Assembly: GCF_027988105.1 (NCBI RefSeq)
Contig: NZ_JAQJZJ010000011.1
Coordinates: 62,001-126,000 of the forward strand
DNA: 64,000 bases
Origin: Pseudomonas aestuarii
GTDB taxonomy: Bacteria > Pseudomonadota > Gammaproteobacteria > Pseudomonadales > Pseudomonadaceae
Direction of reading: 5' to 3'
Shown: positions 1 through 9,832 of the stretch, in pieces
How positions within the stretch are numbered: the stretch's first letter is position 1
Layout: each line of letters begins with the position of its first letter
Made by a program: the position numbers and the translations under genes
The notes under the pieces: model-generated
What the model was told of the DNA's origin: nothing
Seen by the model: the letters and a program-made list of their open reading frames with translations, nothing else
Databases searched by the model: none

Positions 1-866
<866 letters not shown>

Positions 867-929
867 GCGGATTTCCTTGTTGTTATGCGGATGGATCAAG
901 CAACGGCATAGTGGGCCGGGGCACGCGAC

Positions 930-1400
930 TCACTGCCGGCCGATGGCCGCGAATTGCGCCTGGGTCAGTTGCGCCAGCACCTCGGCCGCCAACTCCACCT
1001 CCAGCCCGCGCCGCCCGGCACTGACGAAGATGCTCGGATACTGCTGCGCCGAGGCGTCGATAAAGGTGCGCAGACGCTTCTTCTGCCCCAGCGGGCTGAT
1101 CCCGCCGAGCAGATAGCCGGTGGCGCGTTGCGCCGCCGCGGGGTCGGCCATGTCGGCCTTCTTCACCGCGGCGGCCTGGGCCAGGGCTTTCAGGTCGAGG
1201 CTGCCGGCCACCGGTACCACTGCCACCAGCAACTCGCCTTTTTCAGTGGCCGCGAGCAGGGTCTTGAACACCCGGGCCGGCTCGAGATCGAGTTTTTCCA
1301 CCGCCTCCAGGCCATAGGACGCGGCCTTGGGATCATGGCTGTAACTGTGCACCCGGTGCGCAGCCTGGGCTTTTTTCAGCAGGTCGATGGCAGGAGTCAT
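930..1400 (-). CDS. ybaK: Cys-tRNA(Pro)/Cys-tRNA(Cys) deacylase, YbaK/EbsC family
   Basis: Trans-editing protein of 156 residues that hydrolyses misacylated Cys-tRNA(Pro). The start [11 protein letters not shown] matches the family; upstream codons in the frame are not needed. The conserved core appears as [15 protein letters not shown] and the C-terminal segment as [11 protein letters not shown], both typical of YbaK proteins, and the length is normal. The CAT of its start codon overlaps the GlpR-like operator at 1399-1416. It is divergent from glpR and directly precedes glpK on the same strand, so glycerol control could extend to it. Confidence 0.93.
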   Translation of the reverse strand: MTPAIDLLKKAQAAHRVHSYSHDPKAASYGLEAVEKLDLEPARVFKTLLAATEKGELLVAVVPVAGSLDLKALAQAAAVKKADMADPAAAQRATGYLLGGISPLGQKKRLRTFIDASAQQYPSIFVSAGRRGLEVELAAEVLAQLTQAQFAAIGRQ

Positions 1401-1416
1401 GTTCGAATGTGAAAAC
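1399..1416. promoter_or_regulatory. Putative GlpR operator between ybaK and glpR
   Basis: ATGTTCGAATGTGAAAAC has an exact left half (ATGTTCG) of the E. coli-type GlpR operator and a weaker right half. It covers the ybaK start codon in the ybaK/glpR intergenic region. Assignment rests on resemblance to the known operator and on the position beside glpR. Confidence 0.5.
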
Positions 1417-1497
1417 AATCTGATGAAGTCTGCGTACCTTAGCCGAAAATTTGTCGAACGACAGCCTATAATGCCGTGCACAACAAGGATCGCTCCC

Positions 1498-2256
1498 ATG
1501 ACCCTGGCACCGCGCCAACACGACATTCTCAACCTCGCCCGCGAACGCGGCTACGTCAGTATCGACGAACTGGCCCAGGCGTTTGCCGTCACCCCGCAGA
1601 CCATCCGTCGCGACATCAATCAACTGGCCGAACAGGGCCTGCTGCGACGCACCCATGGCGGCGCCGCCAGCGAAGCCTCGAGCACCCAGAACACCGCGTA
1701 CGCCATGCGCGCCGGGCAGATGCGCGAGGAAAAGCAGCGCATTGCCGAGGCCATCGCCGCGCATATCCCCGACCATGCCTCGGTGTTCATCAACATCGGC
1801 ACCACCACCGAGGCGATTGCCCGCGAGCTGCTCAAACGCAAGGGCTTGAAGATCATCACCAATAATCTGCACGTCGCCGCCCAGCTCAGTAGCCGGGCGG
1901 ACTTCGAGGTTCTGCTGGCAGGCGGCACGGTGCGCAGCGACGGCGGCGTGGTCGGCCAGTCGACGGTGGATTTCATCCAGCAGTTCAAGGTCGACTTCGC
2001 CCTGGTCGGTATCAGCGGCATCGATGAGGACGGCAGCCTGCTCGACTTCGACTACCAGGAAGTGCGGGTCTCCCAGGCCATCATCGACAACGCGCGGCAA
2101 GTCTTTCTCGCCGCCGACTCGAGCAAGTTCGGGCGCAATGCCGTGGTCCGCCTGGGCTCGATCACCCTGGTCGACCGGGTATTCACCGACGCCGCACCTT
2201 CTGCGGCGATCAGCCGCCTGCTGGCCGAGCACAAGGTGCACCTGGACCTGGTCTGA
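1498..2256 (+). CDS. glpR: Glycerol-3-phosphate regulon repressor, DeoR family
   Basis: Transcriptional repressor of 252 residues that releases DNA when sn-glycerol 3-phosphate binds. An N-terminal DeoR helix-turn-helix lies at about residues 20-55 ([19 protein letters not shown]), followed by the DeoR sugar-phosphate sensor domain with [20 protein letters not shown] and [16 protein letters not shown]. The ATG at 1498 gives the family length. It lies between ybaK (divergent) and glpD (same strand, 191 bp downstream). Predicted operators flank it on both sides. Confidence 0.95.
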   Translation: MTLAPRQHDILNLARERGYVSIDELAQAFAVTPQTIRRDINQLAEQGLLRRTHGGAASEASSTQNTAYAMRAGQMREEKQRIAEAIAAHIPDHASVFINIGTTTEAIARELLKRKGLKIITNNLHVAAQLSSRADFEVLLAGGTVRSDGGVVGQSTVDFIQQFKVDFALVGISGIDEDGSLLDFDYQEVRVSQAIIDNARQVFLAADSSKFGRNAVVRLGSITLVDRVFTDAAPSAAISRLLAEHKVHLDLV

Positions 2257-2396
2257 GCAGCCCTGAAGACGCTCGCCGACTGCGGCTCGACATCTTCACA
2301 GCCCCGAGCACGGCAACCCATCCCGCAAATACTTGATGACCACTCGGCACGAAAGCGCGCTTGGGGCTGGCGTGGCTGCGGATATTCGACTAGCAT

Positions 2397-2436
2397 ATTT
2401 TCGAAACTGAACATCGAAACGTTCACTTTCGACTTT
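2397..2436. promoter_or_regulatory. Putative tandem GlpR operators upstream of glpD
   Basis: ATTTTCGAAACTGAACAT at 2397-2414 matches about 14 of 18 positions of the E. coli-type GlpR operator. A second, weaker TTCG-containing copy follows at about 2419-2436. The pair ends 12 bp before the glpD start at 2448, a suitable place for repression. Confidence 0.6.
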
Positions 2437-2447
2437 ACGGTGCTGCC

Positions 2448-3989
2448 ATGCCTACGCTCTCCAACCACACCGCCCCTCTCGCCGAAGTCTATGATCTGGT
2501 GGTCGTGGGCGGCGGCATCAATGGTGTCGGCATCGCCGCCGATGCGGCTGGTCGCGGCCTGTCGGTGTTCCTTTGCGAAAAGGACGACCTGGCCGAACAC
2601 ACCTCCTCGGCCAGCAGCAAGCTGATCCACGGCGGCCTGCGCTACCTCGAACATTACGAGTTCCGCCTGGTGCGTGAAGCCCTGGCCGAACGCGAAGTGC
2701 TGCTGGCCAAAGCACCGCATATCGTCAAGCCGCTGCGTTTCATCCTGCCGCACCGTCCGCACCTGCGCCCGGCCTGGATGATTCGCGCCGGCCTGTTCCT
2801 CTACGACCACCTGGGCAAGCGGGAAAAGCTGCCGGGCTCGCGCAGCCTGAGCTTCGGCGCGGGCAGCCCGCTGAAGGCCGAGATCACCCGCGGGTTCGAA
2901 TACTCCGACTGCTGGGTCGACGACGCCCGTCTGGTGGTACTCAACGCCATGGCCGCTCGCGAACAGGGCGCCCATGTGCACACCCGCACCCGTTGCGTGA
3001 GCGCACGGCGCAGCAAGGGCCTGTGGCATATCCACCTAGAGCGCGCCGATGGCAGCCTGCTCTCGATTCGCGCCCGCGCCCTGGTCAACGCCGCCGGCCC
3101 CTGGGTGGCACGCTTTATCCGCGAGGATCTCAAGCAGGAGTCGCCCTATGGCATTCGCCTGATTCAGGGCAGCCATATCATCGTGCCCAAGTTGTTCGAT
3201 GGCGACCGGGCCTACATCCTGCAAAACGAAGACCGCCGCATCGTCTTCGCCATCCCCTACCTCGACCGCTTCACCATGATCGGCACCACCGACCGCGAAT
3301 ACACCGGCGACCCGGCCAAGGTGGCGATCAGCGATGAGGAAACCGCTTATCTGCTGCAGGTGGTCAACGCCCACTTCAAACGGCAACTGAGCCGCGACGA
3401 CATCCTGCACAGTTTCGCCGGGGTGCGGCCACTGTGCGACGACGAGTCCGATGAGCCTTCCGCGGTCACCCGCGACTACACCCTGGCCCTGTCCGGCCAA
3501 CCGGGCGAGGCGCCGTTGCTCTCGGTGTTCGGCGGCAAGCTGACCACCTACCGCAAACTGGCGGAGTCGGCCCTGGCGCAACTGGCGCCGCACTTCCCGG
3601 CGATGAAACCGCGCTGGACCGCCACCGCCCTGCTCCCCGGCGCGGAAAACCTGGAGAGCCAAAGCGCCATGGTCGAAGCCCTGTGCGCGGCCTATGGCTG
3701 GCTGCCGACCACCCTCGCCAGGCGCTGGGCCAGTTGTTATGGCAGCCGCAGCTGGCTGTTGCTCGACGGCGTGCACCAGCAGCGCGACCTCGGCGAGCAC
3801 CTGGGGGGCGGCCTGTATGCGCGCGAAGTGGATTACCTGTGCCAGTACGAGTGGGCCATGCAACCGGCTGATATCCTCTGGCGACGAACCAAGCTGGGCT
3901 TGTTCATGACACCTTCACAGCAGGCGCGCTTGACTCGCTACCTGAGCGTGCATGCGCCGCACAGCCCGGAAGATGCCCACGCCAGCTGA
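2448..3989 (+). CDS. glpD: Aerobic glycerol-3-phosphate dehydrogenase
   Basis: FAD enzyme of 513 residues at the inner membrane that oxidises sn-glycerol 3-phosphate to dihydroxyacetone phosphate and passes electrons to quinone. The FAD-binding motif VVGGGINGVG is at residues 19-28, followed by the GlpD signatures SSKLIHGGLRYLEHYEF and GVRPLCDDE and the C-terminal domain. Length fits the family. The GlpR-like sites sit just upstream and a rho-independent terminator 33 bp after the stop, so it is probably a single-gene unit. Confidence 0.97.
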   Translation: MPTLSNHTAPLAEVYDLVVVGGGINGVGIAADAAGRGLSVFLCEKDDLAEHTSSASSKLIHGGLRYLEHYEFRLVREALAEREVLLAKAPHIVKPLRFILPHRPHLRPAWMIRAGLFLYDHLGKREKLPGSRSLSFGAGSPLKAEITRGFEYSDCWVDDARLVVLNAMAAREQGAHVHTRTRCVSARRSKGLWHIHLERADGSLLSIRARALVNAAGPWVARFIREDLKQESPYGIRLIQGSHIIVPKLFDGDRAYILQNEDRRIVFAIPYLDRFTMIGTTDREYTGDPAKVAISDEETAYLLQVVNAHFKRQLSRDDILHSFAGVRPLCDDESDEPSAVTRDYTLALSGQPGEAPLLSVFGGKLTTYRKLAESALAQLAPHFPAMKPRWTATALLPGAENLESQSAMVEALCAAYGWLPTTLARRWASCYGSRSWLLLDGVHQQRDLGEHLGGGLYAREVDYLCQYEWAMQPADILWRRTKLGLFMTPSQQARLTRYLSVHAPHSPEDAHAS

Positions 3990-4022
3990 TTTCCCGGACT
4001 TCTCAGAATTGCACTTCCCTTC

Positions 4023-4056
4023 GCCCCGCCGATCGCCCGAGACGCGGGGCTTTTTT
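4023..4056 (+). terminator. Rho-independent terminator after glpD
   Basis: A 7-bp stem (GCCCCGC / GCGGGGC) with a 14-base loop is followed by six T residues, 33 bp after the glpD stop. Confidence 0.85.
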
Positions 4057-4201
4057 CGAGGTTGATGAGTGGCGGACCGAGACGCCGGTCACTCAACTGC
4101 GCCGCGCACAGTCCGTCTTTGCCGAGATAGGCAGGCTTTGCGCTTGTCCTCTGCCCCAGGGAGCAGATGGCCGGCCCAACCGTCCCTCGCCCAGCCCCGC
4201 G

Positions 4202-5191
4202 CTACAACTGTGCCCAATGCCCATCCTGGCGATGCGCGCGCAAATACGGCAACACCGCTGCCAGCAGCGGCTCCTTGAACGCCTCCTGGAACCGATGGGC
4301 CAGGCCGGGAATCAGCTTCAGCTCGCTGCCCTGGATATGTGCGGCCACATGCACGCCGTGCATCGCCGGCAGCAGCGGGTCGGCGGTGCCATGCACCACC
4401 AGGGTCGGCACGCGCAGCCGGTTGAGCAGCTCGACGCGGCTCGGCTCGGCGAGGATCGCCAGCAACTGGCGCTCGACGCCCTCGGGATTGAAGGCGCGCT
4501 CGTAGGCGATCTCGGCCTGTTGCAGCAGCGCCCGGCGATCGTCGTTGACCAATGGGCTGCCCAGGGCGGCGAGCAGGTCGGCTTGCTGTTCCAGCGCCAC
4601 TTCGCGGCTCGGTGCCTCGCGCTTGCTGAGCAAGGCCAGCAGCGCCGGGCTGGGTGCCGGCAGGCCCTGGGCACCGGAGCTTGTCATGATCAGGGTCAGG
4701 CTCTGCACCCGCGCGGGTGCCAGGTCGGCCAGGTGCTGGGCGATCATTCCGCCCATGCTGGCGCCGAGCACATGGAAGCGACGCACGCCGAGGGCATCCA
4801 TCAGGCCGAGGGCATCGCCGGCCATGTCGCGCAGCCGGTACGGCGCCGACACCGACAGACCGACGCGGTAGCGCAGCGCCTGGTAGACGAGATTGGCCGA
4901 CGGCGGCGTCTGAACCCAGGTGCTCAGGCCGGCATCGCGGTTATCGAAGCGGATCACCCGGAAGCCTTGCTCGCACAGGCGCGCGACCACCTCGTCCGGC
5001 CAGTGGATCAACTGCCCACCGAGGCCCATGACCATCAGTAACGCCGGATCGCTGGCGCGGCCGATGCTTTGATAGGCCAGGCGCACCTCGCCCAGCTCGA
5101 CCTTCAGGGTCGGCACCTGCAGATTGCAGCGCTCGCTGGCAAGCACAGGCAAACCGCAAAGCAGCACGGCAAGAACAATTAATACACGCAT
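4202..5191 (-). CDS. Secreted alpha/beta-fold hydrolase
   Basis: Hydrolase of 329 residues with unknown substrate. The start MRVLIVLAVLL gives a clear signal peptide (about residues 1-19), so export to the periplasm is likely; an upstream in-frame ATG would bury it. The catalytic triad is visible: Ser145 in LGASMGG, Asp271 in HGTADPLLP and His299 in GLAHRF. The oxyanion segment MGLGGQLIHWP and RFDNRDAGLS are common in Pseudomonas alpha/beta hydrolases annotated as esterases or as 3-oxoadipate enol-lactonase-like. It stands alone, co-directional with metE. The fold is certain; the substrate is not. Confidence 0.85.
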   Translation of the reverse strand: MRVLIVLAVLLCGLPVLASERCNLQVPTLKVELGEVRLAYQSIGRASDPALLMVMGLGGQLIHWPDEVVARLCEQGFRVIRFDNRDAGLSTWVQTPPSANLVYQALRYRVGLSVSAPYRLRDMAGDALGLMDALGVRRFHVLGASMGGMIAQHLADLAPARVQSLTLIMTSSGAQGLPAPSPALLALLSKREAPSREVALEQQADLLAALGSPLVNDDRRALLQQAEIAYERAFNPEGVERQLLAILAEPSRVELLNRLRVPTLVVHGTADPLLPAMHGVHVAAHIQGSELKLIPGLAHRFQEAFKEPLLAAVLPYLRAHRQDGHWAQL

Positions 5192-5327
5192 GCAAACACC
5201 AGAACGCAGAACCCCATTGAGACGCGAGTTTGCTGACATTCAGGCGAGCGCGCTGCCACACAAGCATGACAATTTGATGAATCCTGCCCGGCGGTGCCGC
5301 GCCGAGTGATGCGGAAACGCTCAGCAG

Positions 5328-5356
5328 CTCTCCCCGCCCCTTCTGCGCGGGGAGAG
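5328..5356 (-). terminator. Hairpin downstream of metE
   Basis: Perfect 10-bp inverted repeat CTCTCCCCGC / GCGGGGAGAG with a 9-base loop, located just past the metE stop (5365). No strong T-tract follows on the minus strand, so it may be a 3'-end stabiliser instead of a strict terminator. Confidence 0.5.
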
Positions 5357-5364
5357 TGGCAGCC

Positions 5365-7671
5365 TCAGGCCAGCTCGCCACGCAGTTGGCGCGCCGCGGC
5401 GACCATATTCACCAGCGCCGCTTCGGTTTCCGCCCAGCCACGGGTTTTCAGGCCGCAGTCCGGGTTGACCCACAGGCGTTCGGCGGGGATGCGCTGCACC
5501 GCCTTGCGCAGCAGCTTGACCATCTCGCCGGTGTCCGGCACCCGCGGCGAGTGGATGTCGTAGACCCCCGGGCCGATGTCGTTGGGGTAATCGAAGGCCT
5601 CGAAAGCCTGCAGCAACTGCATGTCCGAGCGCGAGGTTTCGATGGTGATCACATCGGCGTCCATCGCCGCGATGGACTCGATCACGTCGTTGAACTCGCT
5701 GTAGCACATGTGGGTGTGGATCTGGGTTGCGTCGCGCACCCCCGAGGCGCACAGGCGGAAGGCCTCGGTCGCCCAGTCCAGGTAGTCCTGCCATTGCGCC
5801 CGGCGTAGCGGCAGGCCCTCGCGGAACGCCGCCTCGTCGATCTGAATGATCTTGATCCCGGCGGCTTCCAGGTCCTGCACCTCGTCGCGGAGCGCCAGCG
5901 CCAATTGCCGCGCCTGCTGCTTGCGGCTGACATCCTCACGCGGGAACGACCACATCAGCATGGTCACCGGGCCGGTGAGCATGCCCTTCATCACCTTGCT
6001 GGTGAGGCCCTGAGCGTAGCGGATCCACTCCACCGTCATCGCTTGCGGGCGACTCAGGTCGCCATAGATCAGCGCCGGTTTGACGCAACGCGAGCCGTAG
6101 CTCTGCACCCAGCCGAAGCGGCTGAAGGCGTAGCCGTCGAGCTGCTCGGCGAAGTACTCGACCATGTCGTTGCGTTCGGCCTCGCCGTGCACCAGCACGT
6201 CCAGGCCGAGGTTTTCCTGCACGTCGACGGCATGGCGGATTTCGCTGTGCATGGCCTCGGTGTAGTCGGCCGCCGACAGCTTGCCCTGCTTGAATGCCTG
6301 GCGCGCCAGACGGATCGCCGGCGTCTGCGGAAAGGAGCCGATGGTGGTGGTCGGCAGTGCCGGCAGCTGCAGGCGTGCGCGCTGCTGCTCGATGCGCGCG
6401 GCGAAGGGTGCAGCACGCTGGCTGTCGGCCGCCGTGATGGCGGCCAGGCGCGCCTGCACCGCCGGCTTGTGGATACGCGGCGACTGCGCACGGCTGGCCT
6501 GCACCGCCTCGCTCTGCGCCAACGCAGCCTGCACCTGGGCGTTGTGCGGGTCATTCAGGGCAGTCGTCAGCAGGGCGACTTCCTCGCACTTCTGCACGGC
6601 AAAGGCCAGCCAGCTTTTCAGCTCGTCGTCCAGCTGGTCCTCACGGTTCAGGTTCATCGGACTGTGCAACAGCGAGCAGCTTGGCGCCACCCACAGGCGC
6701 TCGCCCAGACGTTCCTGGGCCTGCTGGAGGATGGCCAGGGTCTGTTGCAGATCGTTGCGCCAGACGTTGCGGCCGTTGACCACGCCCAGCGACAGCACCT
6801 TGTAGGCCGGCAGGCGATCGAGAATGCTCGGAAACTGCTCGGGGGCGCGCACCAGGTCGATATGCAGGCCATCCACCGGCAGGCTGGCGGCCAGGCCGAG
6901 GTTGTCTTCCAGGCCGGCAAAATAGGTGGCGATCAGCTTCTTGCCCGGCTCGCGCTGCAGCAGGTTATAGGCCCGTTCGAAGGCGTTCTTCCAGTCTTGC
7001 GGCAGGTCCAGCACCAGGATCGGTTCGTCGATCTGCACCCACTCCACGCCCTGGGCCGCCAGGCGCTGGAGGATTTCACCGTAGACCGGCAGCAGACGCT
7101 CGAGCAGGTCCAGACGATCGAAGCTATCGGTCTCAGCAGCAGCGCCTTTGACCTTGCCCAGCCACAGGTAGGTCAGCGGGCCGATCAGCACCGGCTTGAC
7201 GCTGTGCCCCAGCGCGTGGGCTTCGTCGACTTCCTCGAACAGCTGTTCCCAGCTCAGCTGGAACTGCTGGTCGGCACTGAATTCGGGGACCAGGTAGTGG
7301 TAGTTGGTGTCGAACCACTTGGTAAGCTCCTGGGCATGGGCGCCGCCACCGCAGCAACCCTGGCCGGCCCCACGCGCCATGGCGAACAGGGTTTCCAGAC
7401 TCGGCGTACCACTGTGCGGGCGAAAGCGCTCGGGGACCACGCCGAAGGTCAGCGAGTGGGTCAATACCTGGTCGTACCAGGCAAAATCGCCGACCGGCAG
7501 CAACTCGATCCCGGCGTCTTTCTGTAGCTGCCAATGGTCGGCGCGCAGCTGGCGACCGACCGCACGCAGGCCGGCTTCGTCCAGCGCGCCCTGCCAGTGG
7601 GCCTCCAGGGCTTTTTTCAGTTCACGGTCGCCGCCGATACGCGGAAAACCCAGGGAATGGGACAGGGCCAT
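5365..7671 (-). CDS. metE: Cobalamin-independent methionine synthase
   Basis: Transfers a methyl group from 5-methyltetrahydropteroyl-triglutamate to homocysteine, the last step of methionine synthesis; cytoplasmic. It has 768 residues from [14 protein letters not shown]; the upstream in-frame codons extend into the promoter region. Zinc ligands are visible in the C-terminal barrel: His and Cys in [11 protein letters not shown], Glu in [10 protein letters not shown], and Cys in [12 protein letters not shown]. It is divergent from metR with a MetR-like palindrome between them. The 139-bp gap is too short for a cobalamin riboswitch, and none was seen. Confidence 0.97.
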   Translation of the reverse strand: MALSHSLGFPRIGGDRELKKALEAHWQGALDEAGLRAVGRQLRADHWQLQKDAGIELLPVGDFAWYDQVLTHSLTFGVVPERFRPHSGTPSLETLFAMARGAGQGCCGGGAHAQELTKWFDTNYHYLVPEFSADQQFQLSWEQLFEEVDEAHALGHSVKPVLIGPLTYLWLGKVKGAAAETDSFDRLDLLERLLPVYGEILQRLAAQGVEWVQIDEPILVLDLPQDWKNAFERAYNLLQREPGKKLIATYFAGLEDNLGLAASLPVDGLHIDLVRAPEQFPSILDRLPAYKVLSLGVVNGRNVWRNDLQQTLAILQQAQERLGERLWVAPSCSLLHSPMNLNREDQLDDELKSWLAFAVQKCEEVALLTTALNDPHNAQVQAALAQSEAVQASRAQSPRIHKPAVQARLAAITAADSQRAAPFAARIEQQRARLQLPALPTTTIGSFPQTPAIRLARQAFKQGKLSAADYTEAMHSEIRHAVDVQENLGLDVLVHGEAERNDMVEYFAEQLDGYAFSRFGWVQSYGSRCVKPALIYGDLSRPQAMTVEWIRYAQGLTSKVMKGMLTGPVTMLMWSFPREDVSRKQQARQLALALRDEVQDLEAAGIKIIQIDEAAFREGLPLRRAQWQDYLDWATEAFRLCASGVRDATQIHTHMCYSEFNDVIESIAAMDADVITIETSRSDMQLLQAFEAFDYPNDIGPGVYDIHSPRVPDTGEMVKLLRKAVQRIPAERLWVNPDCGLKTRGWAETEAALVNMVAAARQLRGELA

Positions 7672-7723
7672 GACAAAACTCTCCATACAAATGATGCTGA
7701 GTATTGTCGGCAGCCCGTCATCG

Positions 7724-7736
7724 TGAGGCAAACTCA
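7724..7736. promoter_or_regulatory. MetR-like operator in metE/metR intergenic region
   Basis: TGAGGCAAACTCA is a TGAG-N5-CTCA inverted repeat, one base per arm away from the enterobacterial MetR site TGAA-N5-TTCA. It lies 53 bp upstream of metE. A half-site TGAACTGTA follows at 7749. Confidence 0.6.
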
Positions 7737-7810
7737 ACATATTCGTATTGAACTGTAGTTTTACTCATGTAGGATGCCGTCATCCAGCCGACTCTCCCAG
7801 CGAGGCCGCC

Positions 7811-8728
7811 ATGCTCGAATTGCGCCACCTGAAAACCCTGCACGCCCTGCGCGAAAGCGAAAGCCTGGTCGACGCCGCCGAACGCCTGCACCTGACCCAG
7901 TCGGCGCTGTCGCACCAGTTCAAGGAGCTGGAGGAGCGCCTGGGCATGCCGCTGTTCGTGCGCAAGACCAAGCCGGTGCGCTTCACCAGCGCCGGCCTGC
8001 GTCTGCTGCAATTGACCGATGCGGTGTTGCCGCTGCTGCGCGGCGCCGAACGCGACCTGGCGCGCCTGGCCGGCGGCACGGCGGGCCGGCTGCATATGGC
8101 CATCGAATGCCACAGCTGCTTCCAGTGGCTGATGCCGACCATCGACCAGTTCCGCGACGCCTGGCCGGAGGTGGAGCTGGACCTGGCCTCGGGCTTCTCC
8201 TTCGCCCCGCTGCCGGCCCTGGCCCGTGGCGACCTCGACCTGGTGGTGACCAGCGACCCGCTGGAACTGGCCGGGATCACCTATGTGCCGCTGTTCACCT
8301 ACGAGGCCATGCTCGCGGTGGCCAACCAGCATCCACTGGCCGGCAAGTCGTGTATCCAACCCGAAGACCTGGCCACCGAGACCCTGATTACCTACCCGGT
8401 GGAGCGCGATCGCCTGGACATCTTCACCCGCTTCCTCGAACCGGCCGACGTCGAACCCGCCCAGGTGCGCACCTCGGAACTGACGGTGATGATGATGCAA
8501 CTGGTCGCCAGCGGCCGCGGCGTCTGCGGCCTGCCCAACTGGGCGCTGCACGAATACAGCTCGCGCGGTTACGTCACGGCCAAGCGCCTGGGCGAAAAAG
8601 GCCTGTTCGCCACCCTGTATGCCGGCATCCGCACCGACATGCTCGATTCGCCCTTTATGCGCGACTTCCTGCTCACCGCCAAGGACACCTCCTTCGCCAA
8701 CCTCGAAGGGGTCAGCGTGGCGCGCTGA
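7811..8728 (+). CDS. metR: LysR-type activator of methionine synthesis
   Basis: Regulator of 305 residues. N-terminal winged helix-turn-helix (residues about 1-60, MLELRHLKTLHAL ... HLTQSALSHQFKELEERLG) and a C-terminal co-inducer domain, which in MetR senses homocysteine. The start at 7811 fits the family; in-frame upstream codons run through the operator. It is divergent from metE, the classic arrangement, and by family knowledge activates metE and represses itself. Confidence 0.94.
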   Translation: MLELRHLKTLHALRESESLVDAAERLHLTQSALSHQFKELEERLGMPLFVRKTKPVRFTSAGLRLLQLTDAVLPLLRGAERDLARLAGGTAGRLHMAIECHSCFQWLMPTIDQFRDAWPEVELDLASGFSFAPLPALARGDLDLVVTSDPLELAGITYVPLFTYEAMLAVANQHPLAGKSCIQPEDLATETLITYPVERDRLDIFTRFLEPADVEPAQVRTSELTVMMMQLVASGRGVCGLPNWALHEYSSRGYVTAKRLGEKGLFATLYAGIRTDMLDSPFMRDFLLTAKDTSFANLEGVSVAR

Positions 8729-9253
8729 GGTACGCCGACTGTCGCGCAGCGAGCCCGGCAGCCGCAAACCGGCAAGATGCGCCGCGCGGGCCACTGGTTG
8801 CAGCCGCGCCAGCACCTCGCCTCGCCTGTACTCCGTTCGCCCGACCGCCCTTGTGTGCCCGGCGCCCCCAGGGTTTGCCATCCCGCGCGCATGACCTGGA
8901 TCAATAGCACCTGATCACCCCCTGAGCTTTAATCACAACAGCAGCGCGAACAGGCGCTGACTGCACCAGCACGTTCCAGGCACTCACTCGCCTGGGCGTG
9001 AAAATCCAGCCGATTGACCCTCGCCGGCCATTCCAGTTGAAGCCGGGAATGCGAGGTCGGCACCGCCGGCCTGTCCGGCCAGCTGATCGCACTGGAGGAC
9101 CCGGGCAAGACCGCAGGCAATGGTGCTGCGCAACGTGCAAGCGATCGACGTGAACGCCGGCTCGCTGGCGGTGTTCGCTGACGCTATGCCGCTCAACCGA
9201 GCCGCCTTGAGCAGCATCCGCGAGACTTATTGAAACCGAGCCGGAGTACCCCG
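8729..9253 (+). other. Gene-poor stretch with a broken reading-frame remnant
   Basis: No intact gene is visible. From about 8946 to 9232 protein-like frames can be read only with frame changes: FQALTRLGVKIQPIDPRRPF, then CEVGTAGLSGQLIALEDPG, then MVLRNVQAIDVNAGSLAVF ending at a stop just before the Met-rich gene. This looks like a decayed gene of unknown family. The first 200 bases after metR show nothing recognisable. Confidence 0.35.
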
Positions 9254-9709
9254 ATGAATACTTGTAGCTACAAGACCCTGACCGCCCTCGCCCTGACCAG
9301 CGCATTGCTGACCAGCCCGGCCTTTGCCAAGGATGCAGACCACTCCGAGATGCTGGCACACACTGAGCAAAGCATGCCCATGGACCAAGGCATGGGCATG
9401 GGCATGGGCATGGGACAAGGCATGGGCATGATGGGCGGCATGGGCATATCCGACATGGAGGAAATGATGGAGCAGATGCACGCCGCCAAGACCCCGCAGG
9501 AACGTCAGAAGATTCGTAACGAACACCGCGAGGCCATGCAGTCGCAGATGGGCATAATGCAAAAACGCCTGCAGCAGAGCCAGTGCCCCATGGCCAAGGA
9601 TGAGGCCAGCCAGCAGCAGTGCATGAAGGACATGCAGGAGAACATGCAGCACATGCTGGAGATAATGCAGCAGATGCTGAAAAGCCAGTCCGTGCCAGAC
9701 GAGCAATAA
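9254..9709 (+). CDS. Met-rich periplasmic protein, probable copper/silver binder
   Basis: A 151-residue protein with a signal peptide (residues 1-24, ending SPAFA-KD), so periplasmic. Mature residues about 40-65 form a Met/Gly repeat of GMGM units, followed by a helical, Met- and Gln-rich region (MEEMMEQMHAA, KDMQENMQHMLEIMQQML) with a Cys pair about 20 residues apart (SQCPM, QQQCM). Methionine clusters of this kind bind Cu(I) or Ag(I) in periplasmic copper proteins. It faces the cusA end convergently, which supports a role in metal handling. The family was not recognised; the function is inferred from composition and context. Confidence 0.75.
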   Translation: MNTCSYKTLTALALTSALLTSPAFAKDADHSEMLAHTEQSMPMDQGMGMGMGMGQGMGMMGGMGISDMEEMMEQMHAAKTPQERQKIRNEHREAMQSQMGIMQKRLQQSQCPMAKDEASQQQCMKDMQENMQHMLEIMQQMLKSQSVPDEQ

Positions 9710-9773
9710 GCCTGGTGAAGCGAGCCCACTGCCAGGTTCACGCGAGCGTCGCGCGGCCTAGCCGGATAAGCGC

Positions 9774-9807
9774 GGCGCAAGCCGCGATCATCGTCGCGGC
9801 TTGCGCC
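9774..9807. terminator. Strong hairpin between convergent genes
   Basis: Perfect 14-bp inverted repeat GGCGCAAGCCGCGA / TCGCGGCTTGCGCC with a 6-base loop, between the Met-rich gene and the end of cusA. It lacks a T-tract on either strand; it may be a bidirectional terminator or a 3' stabiliser. Confidence 0.5.
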
Positions 9808-9832
9808 AAGGCTTAAGCAGGCTGGATTTGCT

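Noticed and set aside
5905-7527. A 540-codon plus-strand frame opposite metE
   Set aside because: metE has all zinc ligands and normal length; the opposite frame is low-complexity and lacks a ribosome site.
7672-7810. Possible cobalamin riboswitch ahead of metE
   Set aside because: The gap is only 139 bp, is shared with the divergent metR, and no B12-box or characteristic helices were seen.
9385-9445. Short direct repeats of GGCATG that resemble a small repeat array
   Set aside because: They are codons for Met-Gly repeats inside an intact signal-peptide protein, not a CRISPR or intergenic repeat.
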